64,000 bases of DNA from Trematomus loennbergii (GCA_012861695.1 JAAOOA010000262.1:382501-446500); one strand, 5' to 3'. Shown: positions 12,651-25,126, numbered from the stretch's first letter. Made by a program: numbers and translations. Notes: generated from the letters alone by a model not told the origin.

Positions 12651-13610
12651 TTGCTGTCGGTGTCTAATTAATTAGGCTCGTTAGCAGCAGGTAGCGGCAG
12701 CAGATTACAGTTTATTAATCAAAGCCGGGAGAGATGAGTACGCCGAATGTTAAACAGATTCCTGCTGAAAGGAAAATCAGTTAGCCCAAGCTATAAGATC
12801 TGACCTTTGACCTCCAGCGTATTGCTGCTGGACTCCAGGTCAAAGGATCAACTCACATGGGAGTATTTCAACCTCTTGGGAAATCCTGTTTGTTGATTTA
12901 TTTAGATTACATGGTTTGGACTCCAGTGCAGAGATGGGTCTGTGTTTAGCGTAGCTTAGCATAATGACTGAAGCAGGTAGAAACTGCTAGCCTAACCCCA
13001 TTCAAAGCAAACACCTTCTAAAGATTTTTAAAGCTTTTCGATTTACTCAAGAAAAACCTTGCTCAAAATCTCACAGAAGCTCAATCATGCATTTAAATGC
13101 AAACATCTCGATAGCAACTTCTTCTTTGTTTTACTTTTGGCCGTCTCATTACGTCGGAGTCTAAACGTTACAGCATACAACAATATTTAGATATCACTAA
13201 TTCTTCCAACCTTAAAATTGCTTTGGACGGCACAGATCATTACATGGAATTAGATAAATATAGTTAACTTTTATGTTTCATTTAAGTATTTTAAGTGTAT
13301 TTAGTGTTAGGTATTTAAAAAATGTTAATACCAATACACCCGTATGTATAATGTCATGCATGTTATATATTGAAGTACAATGTGGACATTTTTATATAAA
13401 TCTTTATTTCATTTTTGTATTGAGTTTTCTTATATTAATATATATTTATTGTATTTAATTTGTCACTCCGCAGCTTAACCAATCACTTCGCTCTATTCTC
13501 CAAGCCTATCATAGCGCTCTGCTAAACCTTTTCAATCTGCTCTCTCCTCTGTCAGCTGTCATTTCAGGTGACTCGACGCAACCTCCTCCACCCCTTTGCA
13601 CCTCGTCCCT
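12651..13610. other. Non-coding; no gene seen
   Basis: The block 12650-12780 has TCTAATTAATTAGG and homeodomain-like words and could be regulatory, but this is composition only. A short piece at 12945-13020 (TTAGCGTAGCTTAGCATAATGACTG…) is a relative of 55465-55545, a common teleost dispersed repeat. The rest is AT-rich. Confidence 0.4.
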
Positions 13611-13616
13611 CTGAAT

Positions 13617-14417
13617 CCAGGGTCAAAGCTAAGCCCTCCCTTCAGACCGACCCCAACTATCCATTCCACCACCAGGGTCAAGCTAAGCCCTCCCCTTCAG
13701 ACCGAACCTAACTATCCATTCACCACCACCAGTGTCAAGCTAAGCCCCTCCCTTCAGACCGAACTAACTATCCATCACCATCACCAGTGTCAAGCTAAGC
13801 CCCTCCCCTTCAGACCGAACCAACCATCCATTCACCACCACCAGTGTCAAGCTAAGCCCCTCCCCTTCAGACCGACCCAACTATCCATTCACCACCACCA
13901 GTGTCAAGCTAAGCCCCTCCCCTTCAGACCGACCCCAACTATCCATCACCACACCAGTGTCAAGCTAAGCCCCTCCCTTCAGACCGAACCCAACTATCCA
14001 TTCACCACCACCAGGGTCAAGCTAAGCCCTCCCTTCAGACGAACCCAACTATCCATCACCACCACCAGGGTCAAGCTAAGCCACCCTCCCTTCAGACCGA
14101 ACCTAACTATCCATTCACACCACCAGGGTCAAGCTAAGCCCCTCCCTTCAGACCGAACCTAACTATCCATTCACCACCCCAGGGTCAAGCTAAGCCCTCC
14201 CTTCAGACCGAACCCAACTATCCATTCACCACCACCAGGGTCAAGCTAAGCCCCTCCCTTCAGACCGAAACCTAACTATCCATTCACACCACCAGGGTCA
14301 AGCTAAGCCACTCCCTTCAGACTGACCCAACTATCCATTCACCACCACCAGGGTCAGCTAAGCCAACTCCCCTTCAGACCGACCCAACCATCCATCCATT
14401 CACCACCACCAGTGTCT
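13617..14417. repeat. ~56-bp minisatellite (14 copies)
   Basis: The unit runs approximately from CAGGGTCAAGCTAAGCCCCT through CTTCAGACCGAACCCAAC to TATCCATTCACCACCAC. Counting AAGCTAAGCC gives 14 copies, with spacing between 53 and 59 bases because of small indels and a GGGTC/GTGTC difference. A ~190-residue open frame across it is an accident of the repeat. Confidence 0.93.
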
Positions 14418-16214
14418 AGACCCCGGGGGGTTTCATCGGATCGGTTCTCCCCTCCCGAATGATACTCCTGCACAACGGGTACCTTATCGCCAAAAAACTC
14501 CATGACATTAATTTGTGTATTCCTAGGCATTAAATATGTTTCTTCAATCAAAGAATACTCCTGATTGAGCTATTAAAGTCCTCATCTCCTTTGTCCTGTG
14601 CCAGTTTGTCTTGTGTCTTCAAGAGAGCCAGTGTTTGTCACAAGGATCGTTTGTAGAATCTGTTTTATATAATCATGTGTTTTAAGCCATACTAGTGAGT
14701 ATCCATTTAGTTTCCAAAAGGAGGCATACCTATTTCTGTGGCCAACGTTTATACATTGGTATGTGTGGTATCAGAAAAGTGTCATGGAACCTAGAATTAT
14801 TTAAAGACTGAGGGGACAGAAAATGCAATACAATACGCATGCACTTTGAGGCGTATATAAGCTCTGAGATTCTCTTAGACTAAAGGGCATTACTCTATCG
14901 ACTCCTCTGTTGCAAGGTAATGTGTCTCTTATAATGCTGTACAGCCATATAATATGTAACTTAAACCATCTCTGTGTCTGCGTTTTATTGATTCCTCTTT
15001 GTTTATTCTTTAATGTTTTGAGTGGTACATCGGATCCACGACACTTTGTTATTAAATTCCATGTTTTTGCAGTTTCCTTTTGACACATTTTGCCTCTTAG
15101 GAGAGTGATCTTAGGTCCCATGTCATGGCCATTTCTACTGATCATATTTCCATTGTTGAGGTCTACTAGAATAGATTGACTTGTTCAATGTTCCAACTCA
15201 CATTGGTTTCTCATACAGCATCTCTGTATAGTCTGTGTATTCACTCTCTGTCCTACACGGCTTGTTGGAGCTCCTGCCCCCCCCCTCCCTGTGAGCCCAG
15301 TGGCCAGGTTGGGAGTGTGTGTGTGTGCTCACACACCGACTCACAGCCTCGCCGCGTCCCGCCGTCTCAGGGAGGAGAAATCGGCGGAGCTGCAGCTGAG
15401 AAAAGATTGAGTGTGTGTGTGTGAGGAAGTCCGTGGATTGGTCAATTTGGACCAATCACGGACTTAACGTAACAGCTCCACGGATTGGACCAATGGGTCC
15501 ATTTGGGTATGGGCACGTCACTGTACCCAGGAAGAAAAAGAAAATGTCCAGCGAGGTGTCTGGGGCAGCATAGACAGGTCTTCTCTGTGTTAGAGTTTAC
15601 TCGCTACAGGGTGTACTTTGAGGGTTTGTGACTCTGCAGACCGGTACATGCAGAAACACCTTCATAACACAAGGGGACGGGTAATAACGGAAAAGCATGA
15701 CTTGGGCCCTTTAAGTAGAGACTTTTTGATTTTTGCAACCCTCTCTGAGTCTTGTATGTTAGTGCCAGTTACAGATAGAATTTATACATCACTTTTCAGT
15801 TTTATTTATATTTAGGTTAAAAGTCCTTTAATGAATTCCTCTGCCGCTTTGATTTCACAAATGGTAGAAAGACTAAGAATGAATCTGTGTCCACATATTA
15901 TTTATTGAATGATCATGAAGGGAAGTCTTAAAAACAGGTTTAAAAATCCTAATTCTGGAAATTGAAAAGAAAAGTGGTTTGAAGGTCAGAGATGGGTTCG
16001 GGTGACAGTAAAACAGACACACATGTGTTGTCTGGGGATGCAAAATGGATGAAAGAGAAGAATGAAAGGAATTTAAAAAGGGTAGTAAACATGTCAAAAG
16101 AACTATCATTTCACGGGAAGACTAGGGGTCGAGGAATGTGAGAATTTGGTTAGAGATATTGTCAAATATCTGGAACAAACTACCAGAAACCTGCAAGTCC
16201 GCTGCAACCAGGAC
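14418..16214. other. Non-coding interval with a hairpin and a repeat end
   Basis: No coding features. The block 15427-15465 is an imperfect hairpin (see its own entry). Bases 15690-15712 end GCATGACTTGGGCCCTTTAA, like the right end of the TTAA-type elements (GCATGATAGGTCCCCTTTAA), so a decayed element probably ends here. Its left end was not found. Confidence 0.4.
15427..15465. repeat. Imperfect hairpin
   Basis: Left arm AAGTCCGTGGATTGGTC and right arm GACCAATCACGGACTT pair over 16 bp with one bulged G and a 6-base loop. A third related motif (CCACGGATTGGACCAATGG) follows at 15479. The hairpin core recurs near base 41 of the window, so it belongs to a dispersed repeat. Confidence 0.7.
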
Positions 16215-16224
16215 AGGGAAGTCA

Positions 16225-17690
16225 GTCAGAGTTGGAGGGGGGGTGCTAGTGGAGCCTCGCAGCAGATAAACTGTGACGCGCTGGGAGGGGGGTGCTAGTG
16301 AGCCTCGCAGCGGTGAAACTATGACGCGCTGGGGAGGGGGTGCTAGTGGAGCCTCGCAGCGGTGAAACTATGACGCGCTGGGGAGGGGGGTGCTAGTGGA
16401 GCCTCGCAGCGATAAACTGTGACGCACTGGGGAGGGGGGTGCTAGTGGAGCCTCGCAGCGGATAAACTGTGACGCGCTGGGGAGGGGGTGCTAGTGGAGC
16501 CTCGCAGCAGATAAACTGTGACGCGCTGGGGAGGGGGGTGCTAGTGGAGCCTCGCAGCGGAAAACTGTGACGCGCTGGGAGGGGGGTGCTAGTGGAGCCG
16601 CAGCGGATATAAACTGTGACGCGCTGGGGAGGGGGGGTGCTAGTGGAGCCTCGCAGCAGATAAACTGTGACGCGCTGGGGAGGGGGGTGCTAGTGGAGCC
16701 TCGCAGCAGATAAACTGTGACACGCTGGGGAGGGGGGTGCTAGTGGAGCCTCGCAGCAGATAAACTGTGACGCGCTGGGGAGGGGGGTGCTAGTGGAGCC
16801 TCGCAGCAGATAAACTGTGACGCGCTGGGGAGGGGGGTGCTAGTGGAGCCTCGCAGCGGATAAACTGTGACGCGCTGGGGAGGGGGTGCTAGTGGAGCCT
16901 CGCAGCGGATAAACTGTGACGCGCGGGGAGGGGGGTGCTAGTGGAGCCTCGCAGCAGATAAACTGTGACGCGCTGGGGAGGGGGGTGCTAGTGGAGCCTC
17001 GCAGCGGATAAACTGTGGCGCGCTGGGAGGGGGGTGCTAGTGGAGCCTCGCAGCGGATATAAACTGTGACGCGCTGGGGAGGGGGGTGCTAGTGGAGCCT
17101 TGCAGCGGATAAACTGGACGCGCTGGGGAGGGGGGTGCTAGTGGAGCCTCGCAGCGGATAAAAACTGTGACGCGCTGGGAGGGGGGTGCTAGTGGAGCCT
17201 CGCAGCGGATAAAACTATGGCGCGCTGGGGAGGGGGGTGCTAGTGGAGCCTCGCAGCGGATAAACTATGGCGCGCTGGGGAGGGGGGTGCTAGTGGAGCC
17301 TCGCAGCGGATAAACTATGGCGCGCTGGGGAGGGGGTTGCTAGTGGAGCCTCGCAGCGGATAAACTGTGGACACGCTGGGGAGGGGGGTGCTAGTGGAGC
17401 CTCGCAGCAGATAAACTGTGACGCGCTGGGGAGGGGGGTGCTAGTGGAGCCTCGCAGCGGATAAACTGTGACGAGCGCTGGGGAGGGGGTGCTAGTGGAG
17501 CCTCGCAGCGGATAAACTGTGACGCGCTGGGGAGGGGGGTGCTAGTGGAGCCTCGCAGCGGATAAACTGTGACGCGCTGGGGAGGGGGGTGCTAGTGGAG
17601 CCTCGCAGCGGTGAAACTATGGCACGATTGCACCGCGTTTGGGGGTGCGGGGGGGTTGCGGGTGCTAGTGGAGCCTCGCAGATGGGGGTG
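16225..17690. repeat. G-rich ~50-bp minisatellite (~29 copies)
   Basis: The unit runs approximately GGGGAGGGGGGTGCTAGTGG, AGCCTCGCAGCGGATAAACT, GTGACGCGCT. The G run varies between copies (GGGG, GGGGG, GGGGGG, GGGGGGG), and AGCAGATAAAC, AGCGGTGAAAC and ACTATGGCGCG subtypes form local clusters. Each unit has two adjacent G runs on the + strand, so several units together could form G-quadruplexes. Not coding. Confidence 0.95.
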
Positions 17691-17694
17691 CTGC

Positions 17695-17808
17695 AGCCCC
17701 CTGGCTGCAACTCTGACTACTTTTAAATCCAGGCTGAAGACCTTCTTTTTCATGTACTTTTCCTTGTGTTGAAAAGTGCCATATAAATAAACTTGCCTTG
17801 CCTTGGTC
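17695..17808 (+). mobile_element. 3' end of an L2-like LINE
   Basis: TTTTAAATCCAGGCTGAAGACC corresponds to the C-terminal FKSRLKT motif of L2-clade reverse transcriptase proteins. It is followed by TGCCATATAAATAAACTTGCC and a CTTGC repeat tail, as at 8495-8575. Only about 110 bp remain, and they directly abut the G-rich minisatellite. Confidence 0.6.
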
Positions 17809-18539
17809 GTCTTTTCTCCCGGGTCAGATGGGTCCTTTCAGTCCGCCGGTGTCTGGAGGGAAGTTTTAAATAATCATTTCTTCAAATGAGTCATTTGTGC
17901 TCTGAAATTACAAATCACTCCCCTGGATGCCTCATTTGGGACCCTTATTTTTCTGCTTTACTTTCATATATCCATTGAATTGCTTCATTCACTTCCTGGC
18001 ATTAATAATTCAATAATTCCGTTCAATAATTAATAATGTTATCAGCACATTTCCATTTGTCCTTGCCCCCTTGACACCTTCACTTTGGACCACTTGGATG
18101 AATCCAGTTTAACTTTGTAGAAACTCTGATTAAACGGTTAACGTCCTTTTTCAAACCGCTGGAGCAGAACAGCACAGTTTCTCTTTGTTATGTGATTAAT
18201 GATGATTATCTGTGGAGGATTATAATAACTTTTGTTGTTTTTTATACCACGATAATTAGCTTCATGTTCCTGCTCACGTGTTGCTTGCAGTCGGCAGGTT
18301 TGACAGCTCGAGGAAAACGTATCCTGCACATTTCAAATGAAGAAATAACAAAAAATATGAGATCATGTCAGATTGTGTTGCCTAATTGCGGTAAAAAAAC
18401 AATTCTCATTTTCTTCGTGTCTCATGTTTTCCATTAGGTGACAAAGCCTGGAGCTTAGTTATTTTTAAATAAAGTTTGTAATGAATCGCTGCCTCCAGTG
18501 AGTTATTCTGTTAGTTACTAATATTAAACACAGATAAAG

Positions 18540-18990
18540 AGACGCAGCATGGGTGACATTCAGACAACGTCTAAAACAAATCTTCATTTTCATGCAGTGT
18601 TTGTGTTTCTTTGCACATTTTCATTTCAATTGTGTTCATTATCAGTTTATGAGGCACGTCTGAATTCATTTTTGCACATTTTGGTCTTATTACACTTATC
18701 TTGTTTGCACATTTTCATGTTTCGTGTGCACATTTGATTTTATTTTAATTTATTTTGTGAGTTTACATTTCTTGTGAGCACATTTTTTAGTCTTCTTGTA
18801 CATTTTCAATTCACATGTTTTTATATATCGTGTGTATTGTCATGTCATGTGTCACATTTTTACGTCATGTGTTCACGTTTAATTTAATTTTTGCATATTT
18901 TCATGTCTGTAATGTGTTTGCATATGTTGTATGCACATTTCTAAATCTTAATGTCTCGTTTGCACAATCTCAATTCATATTTGCAATAAC
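18540..18990. repeat. Degenerate short tandem repeat (TTTGCACATTTTCATGTC-like)
   Basis: The motif GCACATTTTCATG or close variants recurs roughly every 25-45 bases with heavy divergence. The same motif continues at 21750-21870 (TTTACATATCTTGTTTGCAG, GTCATGTGTTCACG). An old array was apparently split by the ~2.7 kb between, which holds two dispersed elements. Confidence 0.55.
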
Positions 18991-19421
18991 TCATGGTGTG
19001 TACGCTTCCATGCCATAAGTAGAGATAAAACATATACAAAAAAGAATAGTGAACATGTTAAACAAAATACATTGAGTCTAACTATTTCTATCCATGTACA
19101 ATTGTAAATAACAACAAAATAATGAAGCGAAAATGTTCCCATTGAACCAAAAGGAAACTTGTAACCAAACTTCATAACTACCATTATGAATGTGGCTGCA
19201 GCCGAGCTCCAGAGGAGAATATTGATGAGGATATTACAGCTGATCAGTGGGGGTGCACACAGGCCGGAGGGTTAATCACACAGAGGGATGCTGGGAGACA
19301 AAGTGGAGCTCAGAGGTTCAAACTCCCCCGGAGACAAACCTGCCGCTGCATGTCTTCAGGAGGAAGACGAGGAAAAACAAATGGAGGGAAGAGACGGACA
19401 CTAAACAGTATCGACGACTCT

Positions 19422-19495
19422 GTTTGCTGCTTCGCTTTCACTCACTCTTACCAGACCACTGTCTGGTAAGAGTGAGTGAAAGCGAAGCAGCAAAC
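19422..19495. repeat. Perfect 35-bp inverted repeat with 4-base loop
   Basis: The arm at 19422-19456 (starts GTTTGCTGCTTCGC, ends TCTTACCAGAC) is exactly complementary to 19461-19495. The loop is CACT. It would fold as a 35-bp perfect stem in DNA or RNA. Stems this perfect are unusual for old miRNA genes and suggest a recent palindromic duplication, a foldback repair event or an artefact. No further sequence evidence decides between them. Confidence 0.95.
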
Positions 19496-19512
19496 TTTGT
19501 TAACAGAGCAGA

Positions 19513-20705
19513 GGAGTCATGCAGGAATGAGTCAGCATTTTAGCATTTCTGGTTAGCTCGTGTGGAAGTCAACGGTGTTTTGTATGTGTTTTTGTTAGAC
19601 ATTTTGTTCTATGTCATGACATTTATCAGTAAATACATCAGTTATCCCCACTGGTGATTTAAAAATAGCGGTACAAGTGTCTAAAGGAGACGACTAAACA
19701 CCATAAAGCCCATCATTAGCCGCCTTTAGCTTAGCGGTGGTGACGTGAAGTCATGTGGACCGTGCTGTAGTTCCTTTATAGCCCAACATTAGCCACCTTT
19801 AGCTTAGCGTGGTGACGTGAAGTCATGTGACCGTGCTGTAGTTCCTTTATAGCCCAACATTAGCCACCTTTAGCTTAGCGGTGGTGACGTGAAGTCATGT
19901 GACCGTGCTGTAGTTCCTTTATAGCCCAACATTAGCCACCTTTAGCTTAGCGGTGGTGACGTGAAGTCATGTGACCGTGCTGTAGTTCCTTTATAGCCCA
20001 ACATTAGCCACCTTTAGCTTAGCGGTGGTGACGTGAAGTCATGTGACCGTGCTGTAGTTCCTTTATAGCCCAACATTAGCCACCTTTAGCTTAGCGGTGG
20101 TGACGTGAAGTCATGTGACCGTGCTGTAGTTCCTTTATAGCCCAACATTAGCCTCCTTTAGCTTAGCGGTGGTGACGTGAAGTCATGTGACCGTGCTGTA
20201 GTTCTTTTATAGCCCAACATTAGCCACCTTTAGCTTAGCGGTGGTGACGTGAAGTCATGTGACCGTGCTGTAGTTCCTTTATAGCCCAACATTAGCCTCC
20301 TTTAGCTTAGCGGTGGTGACGTGAAGTCATGTGACCGTGCTGTAGTTCCTTTATAGCCCAACATTAGCCACCTTTAGCTTAGCGGTGGTGACGTGAAGTC
20401 ATGTGACCGTGCTGTAGTTCCTTTATAGCCCAACATTAGCCACCTTTAGCTTAGCGGTGGTGACGTGAAGTCATGTGACCGTGCTGTAGTTCCTTTATAG
20501 CCCAACATTAGCCACCTTTAGCTTAGCGGTGGGTGTGTGAAGTCATGTGACCGTGCTGTAGTTCCTTTATAGCCCAACATTAGCCTCCTTTAGCTTAGCG
20601 GTGGTGACGTGAAGTCATGTGACCGTGCTGTAGTTCTTTTATAGCCCAACATTAGCCACCTTTAGCTTAGCGGTGGTGACGTGAAGTCATGTGTAAGAGA
20701 ATTTA
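19513..20705 (+). repeat. Dispersed element containing a 72-bp minisatellite (14 copies)
   Basis: The array (about 19690-20693) repeats a 72-bp unit: ACCGTGCTGTAGTTCCTTTA, TAGCCCAACATTAGCCACC, TTTAGCTTAGCGGTGGTGACG, TGAAGTCATGTG. Flank 19515-19660 (CAGGAATGAGTCAGCATTTTA…CAGTAAATA…CCACTGGTGA) and one unit core (AACATTAGCCGCCTTTAGCTT) recur, inverted, at 63793-64000. The array therefore grew inside a copy of a dispersed element. Each unit holds TGACGTGA and AGTCATGTGAC. Confidence 0.85.
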
Positions 20706-20770
20706 ACCAAGGTATTTTATTACATGTGCAGAATACAACATCTCTGCAGCACAAAAACACTATATTTTAT

Positions 20771-21749
20771 TTAAAGTGGACCTATCATGCTATATTTAAA
20801 TGATATATTGTAGGGCCATATAAAATACCATATAAGGTATATTTATACGTTTCTGTTTTCAAAATACCAAACAGATCATGCATTTTAGCCATGCCTCATT
20901 TCGCTCTGTGTGCTGTTCTCCAGCCCTGTTTTTGCAGGGGGCTGATTCTGTGAGCTGCAGCTGACCACGCCCCCCTGCAGGAGAGGAGAGCGTGCTCTGT
21001 TCAAGTCAGAAGAGGGGGAGAAAAAGAGATCTCCGTCCTCCGTGTTTTATTATATAGAGTCGTTATTCATTTGTTTTAAAGCTCAATAAATAACAAAGAA
21101 GACCTTTGACCGGCACTTTTATAATTTTGTCTGGAAGATTTAAACTTTAACGGACATCTTGACCGGCGAAAGAAACTGAAACTGAAACTCTGCCGCACGG
21201 TCCCCTCGTTCCTTGGAAGAGGCGGAGAGGTGGGTGTTTGTCATCTGCTGGTGGACTAACGGAGAGAATTACAGTGCTTGCCTCGACGGGGAGGGATTGC
21301 ATTGAATTAAAGCAGCAGGAGCAAACGCTTGCCTCGGGGAGGGAGAAAAAAAGCCACAGCGGAGAATAAACAGAAGGGTAACCATGGTAACTATGGGCGG
21401 GAAGTCTTCTTCGCTGCTTTTGTGGCAGACTACAGCGCCACTTACAGGCCTGGCATATGTACTACAGCGTCTCCAGCGCTTTGGAACGGCAATGGCCGTG
21501 GCTGCCTCCTCCTGATAGGTGGAGTTGGCCCAATAGCCGTAGCGCCACCGTCCTGACGTCAGGACAGTGTTCAAATCTGGATCAGTTTTTATCAGATCCG
21601 TTGCAGCCCCTTTTTTAGAGATTTGGGTATGGAGGAAAATAGAGAGGGTTGTGTTTTCTGACACTTGGTGAGTTCCCTGGAACACGGGGACACATATTCA
21701 TGTAGAAAAGACGTACACAAGTGCATTTTGCATGATAGGTCCCCTTTAA
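20771..21749. mobile_element. TTAA-flanked non-autonomous DNA transposon, copy 1 (~971 bp)
   Basis: TTAA|AGTGGACCTATCATGC at the left and GCATGATAGGTCCCCT|TTAA at the right form 16-bp inverted ends with one mismatch, directly flanked by TTAA on both sides. The interior shares blocks with the copy at 24268-24871, including CCAAACAGATCA and the near-terminal GGGTATGGAGGAAAA…GAGAGGGTT…GAGTTCCCTG…GGGGACACAT. No transposase frame is present. The TTAA duplication suggests piggyBac-like mobilisation. Confidence 0.8.
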
Positions 21750-22171
21750 ATTTGTAATGTCTTCTGTGTGTTTACATATCTTGTTTGCAGATTTTTATGT
21801 CATGTGTTCACGTTTTTATGTTACATGTGCAAGAACTGATGTTGTGTGAGCAATTTTTTGTTTGTTTTCATGTCGTTTATTAATTGTGCCACCCTAGTGG
21901 TGTCTATTTAAATGTTTCTTTATCTCCACCAGAACAAAACCCATAAAATATATTTTTTTTAATTTAATTTAACTTTCTTTTTCCCCTGAGGAAAAGCTCT
22001 GTTTTGGTTAATTTTGCAAAGTGCTTCTGCATTAAAAACCCTGTAGAATACAGAATCGTTTTTAAAGACCCAATTTCTATGACGATTGTTATAACCCCGA
22101 TCATTATGTGTTCTCTTTATGCTGTCAGATCTGTCTCTCTTCCCTAATATAGACATTTTAAATTAAACCCA

Positions 22172-22304
22172 GCCCTGCTTCCTGTAATCTAGTCACCAGT
22201 CTGTTTATTTTTCCCAATTAGTGAGCCGCTCTTCCTCAGTGAAATCTGTTAGTGTGTTGTGCGACACACACCAAATGAAAGTCGTCTGTGTTACATAAAG
22301 CAGG
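22172..22304. repeat. Dispersed repeat, partner of 35143-35270 (inverted)
   Basis: The reverse complement of this segment closely matches 35143-35270, including TTATGTAACACAGACGACT, TTTGGTGTGTGTCGCACAA and GCGGCTCACTAATTGGGAAA. I do not recognise the family. The terminal regions do not show clear inverted repeats. Confidence 0.75.
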
Positions 22305-22379
22305 TTTCATAATCGCTGGCTTCAGTTTTAATTGCTGAAAAAACACAGAAACATTATCAGACCAATTACAAAACATTTA

Positions 22380-22735
<356 letters not shown>

Positions 22736-23165
22736 AGGGTCACAATACATGGTGTCTCTCTATATATACAGTATATCCTTCATATGATGGAATACTGACA
22801 TTATTGTACCGGTCTACGTAAGAGGAATAAGACATCTGAGTATAAAAGTGAAACGTATGAAACTAAGAGGAATTCTATAACAAAAAATACAAATGAATAT
22901 ATCATTTTATTAGATGATTCAAAGGTACAGATATTCCTGAAGATAAAAAGCAAAAAGGAAACAGATGATCTTTTCTATAGCAATCCTAAGCACACAAACT
23001 TATACTATAAACCAGAACATGTATATCTTATTGTGAAGCAATATTCTTAAACATAGTTGGTAAGAGATGTTCAGTAATACTGAATAAGGTGTATATGTTG
23101 GAAGTAGAGAGAGATGTCATTTGGTGGTCACCGACTGAGTATGGGTGATAAGAAAAAGTGTAAAA
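22736..23165. other. Non-coding; no gene seen
   Basis: AT-rich sequence with no recognised motif. Confidence 0.4.
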
Positions 23166-23169
23166 AGTC

Positions 23170-23832
23170 ATTAAAGGGTCTACACACCAAACTGACACCA
23201 AAGAACACGTCCAGATGGACCGATGTTGTGTCTCCTCGTCTCCTGCGTCTTGGCCAACAGTCGCACTGGAAACCGCAAAGACTTCAGCCGACGCCAAGAA
23301 GCACGTACGAACTGCGCATGCGTGAGTGGCAATAACTCTCCTTACCAGCAGGCGGCGGTAGTGTGTATTCATCATTCAAAAGAGGCAACCGGAAGACAGA
23401 CTGCGTGATAACGAGAGAAGAAGAACAGACTGCGTGATAACCGAGAGAAGAAGAACAGACTGCGTGATATATACAAACAACAAATAGCGTGTGTTCCATG
23501 TTCTCTCTACAGCGAGAAGCTCACGGGGCTTTCCCCAACCTGTGTGTCGAGAGCTGGAGTTAAATGAAATCTCACATTTGCTTCTTAATAGTTTGTTTGG
23601 GTCCCTCACTTCGTTTCGTTCTCATGCACTGATTCGCTTAGCTGAGCAGCCAATCAGAGTGATTTATTTGGCCGACGGCCTTTAGCCGACAGCACTCCCG
23701 ATTCAACATGGCAGCAGCGCGAAGGTGTCGGCACGGCGAAAAGACACGATGTGCGGGACACATCAATCTGAGTAGGGCGACGGACGGCCAGACATCGATC
23801 GACGGCCCGACCAAAATCGGGTTGGTGTGCCA
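23170..23832. mobile_element. Possible non-autonomous element with short inverted ends
   Basis: GGGTCTACACACCAAACTG at the left and GGGTTGGTGTGCCATA at the right are partly complementary (ACACACCAA against TTGGTGTG). The interior is GC-richer than its surroundings and holds a ~29-bp triplet, AGACTGCGTGATAACGAGAG with AGAAGAAC, at 23396-23470. No transposase seen. Boundaries are uncertain. Confidence 0.4.
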
Positions 23833-24267
23833 TATCTTCTTAAACAAATAAGAAATAAATAAAACAATAGTATAGAAAAAATCCAATGAAAAACACAAAA
23901 AATGACCTGCAAATGTAAACAAGCCCTGATACCTTTCAAAATCAAAGCGTGAGAGTTCCTCCACAGTAACAGGTGTTTAAGGGTGAGAGGAAATGTGGTG
24001 GTAAATAAAGGGTAAATAAAGGGTGTGTGAATCCTCCACCCTCCCAGCGCTGTGACCTGAATGTCTCTGTAATTAACAGAAAGTACTAAGTGCTATTTAC
24101 AGAGAGCTTGATGAGCAGGCGGGTGAAGAAGCTACGGTAAATATTTCTCAGAGATGTCAGGAAAAAATAAAAATAAATCCTCCTCTAGAGACTTTGATTA
24201 ATGTCTCCTGCCTCCTCTAAGGAAAATTAGGTAATGTGGATGCTCGAGAAATAGATGGCAACTGTCC

Positions 24268-24875
24268 AAAGTACCTATCATGCTATATTGGAAAAAATAT
24301 ATTGTAGGGGCCATACCTAGAAAACATGTCTGTGAAGTTTGTTGCTTAAAATCCCAAACAGATCACTCATTGTAGCCACGCCTCATATGCTCAAACCCCT
24401 CTTTTAGCCCTGTTAGAGAAACGCGGATTGTGGGTCCTTAGCTTGAAAAAAAAAAAAAGAGGAGGGGAGCTAATGCCATCCTGTTCTAAACCACATCAAG
24501 GATTATTTCTGAAACAGTATGGAGCTCAAATGCTTTTTCTCTTGCAGGTTATCACAAGGTGAGTTCTTTTATTAATTCCTGCTTTTTTAAACAATGTGCT
24601 CTACACAGTACAGGTTAGCTTCGAGTGTTAGCGATGCTAATGTAAACAAAGACGAGATTACGTCCGAAACACGTCAGGCATTGTTTCTGATAGCAACTTT
24701 CGGCAGCAAATCTGTATCCGCTCGTTGTACCCCCGTTTTTAAAAGATTTGGGTACGGAGGAAAAGAGAGAGGGTTTTATTGTCTGACACAGCGTGAGTTC
24801 CCTGACGCACCGGGGACACATCTTTATGTATAAAAGACATCAAAAAGTGCATTTTGCATGATAGGTCCCCTTTAA
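24268..24875. mobile_element. TTAA-type non-autonomous DNA transposon, copy 2 (~604 bp)
   Basis: The left end AAGTACCTATCATGC and right end GCATGATAGGTCCCC followed by TTTAAA match the copy at 20775-21745, as do internal blocks (AAACAGATCACTCATTGTAGCC; GGGTACGGAGGAAAAGAG). It is shorter by an internal deletion. The left TTAA is lost. Confidence 0.75.
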
Positions 24876-25126
24876 ATGGAAAATAAATAAATAAAAATAG
24901 AAACAAGTTAATAGATCAATATTAAATATATTATTGTAGTTATTTCTTTTGTATATATTATTTCTAAAAATACATTTCTCTTTATAATTCCAAATCTATT
25001 TCTTTATTAAATTACTGATTTTTATAAAAATATGTCAATTTAAATGGGACAAATATTTCCATATGATGTCATTTCCCCCTTAAAGTACTATATGTATAAA
25101 CTCCAAGTATTTCAAAATGTAAGGAC

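Noticed and set aside
13596..14162. Proline-rich protein of ~190 residues
   Set aside because: The frame lies entirely in a ~56-bp minisatellite with varying unit lengths and is broken by indels.
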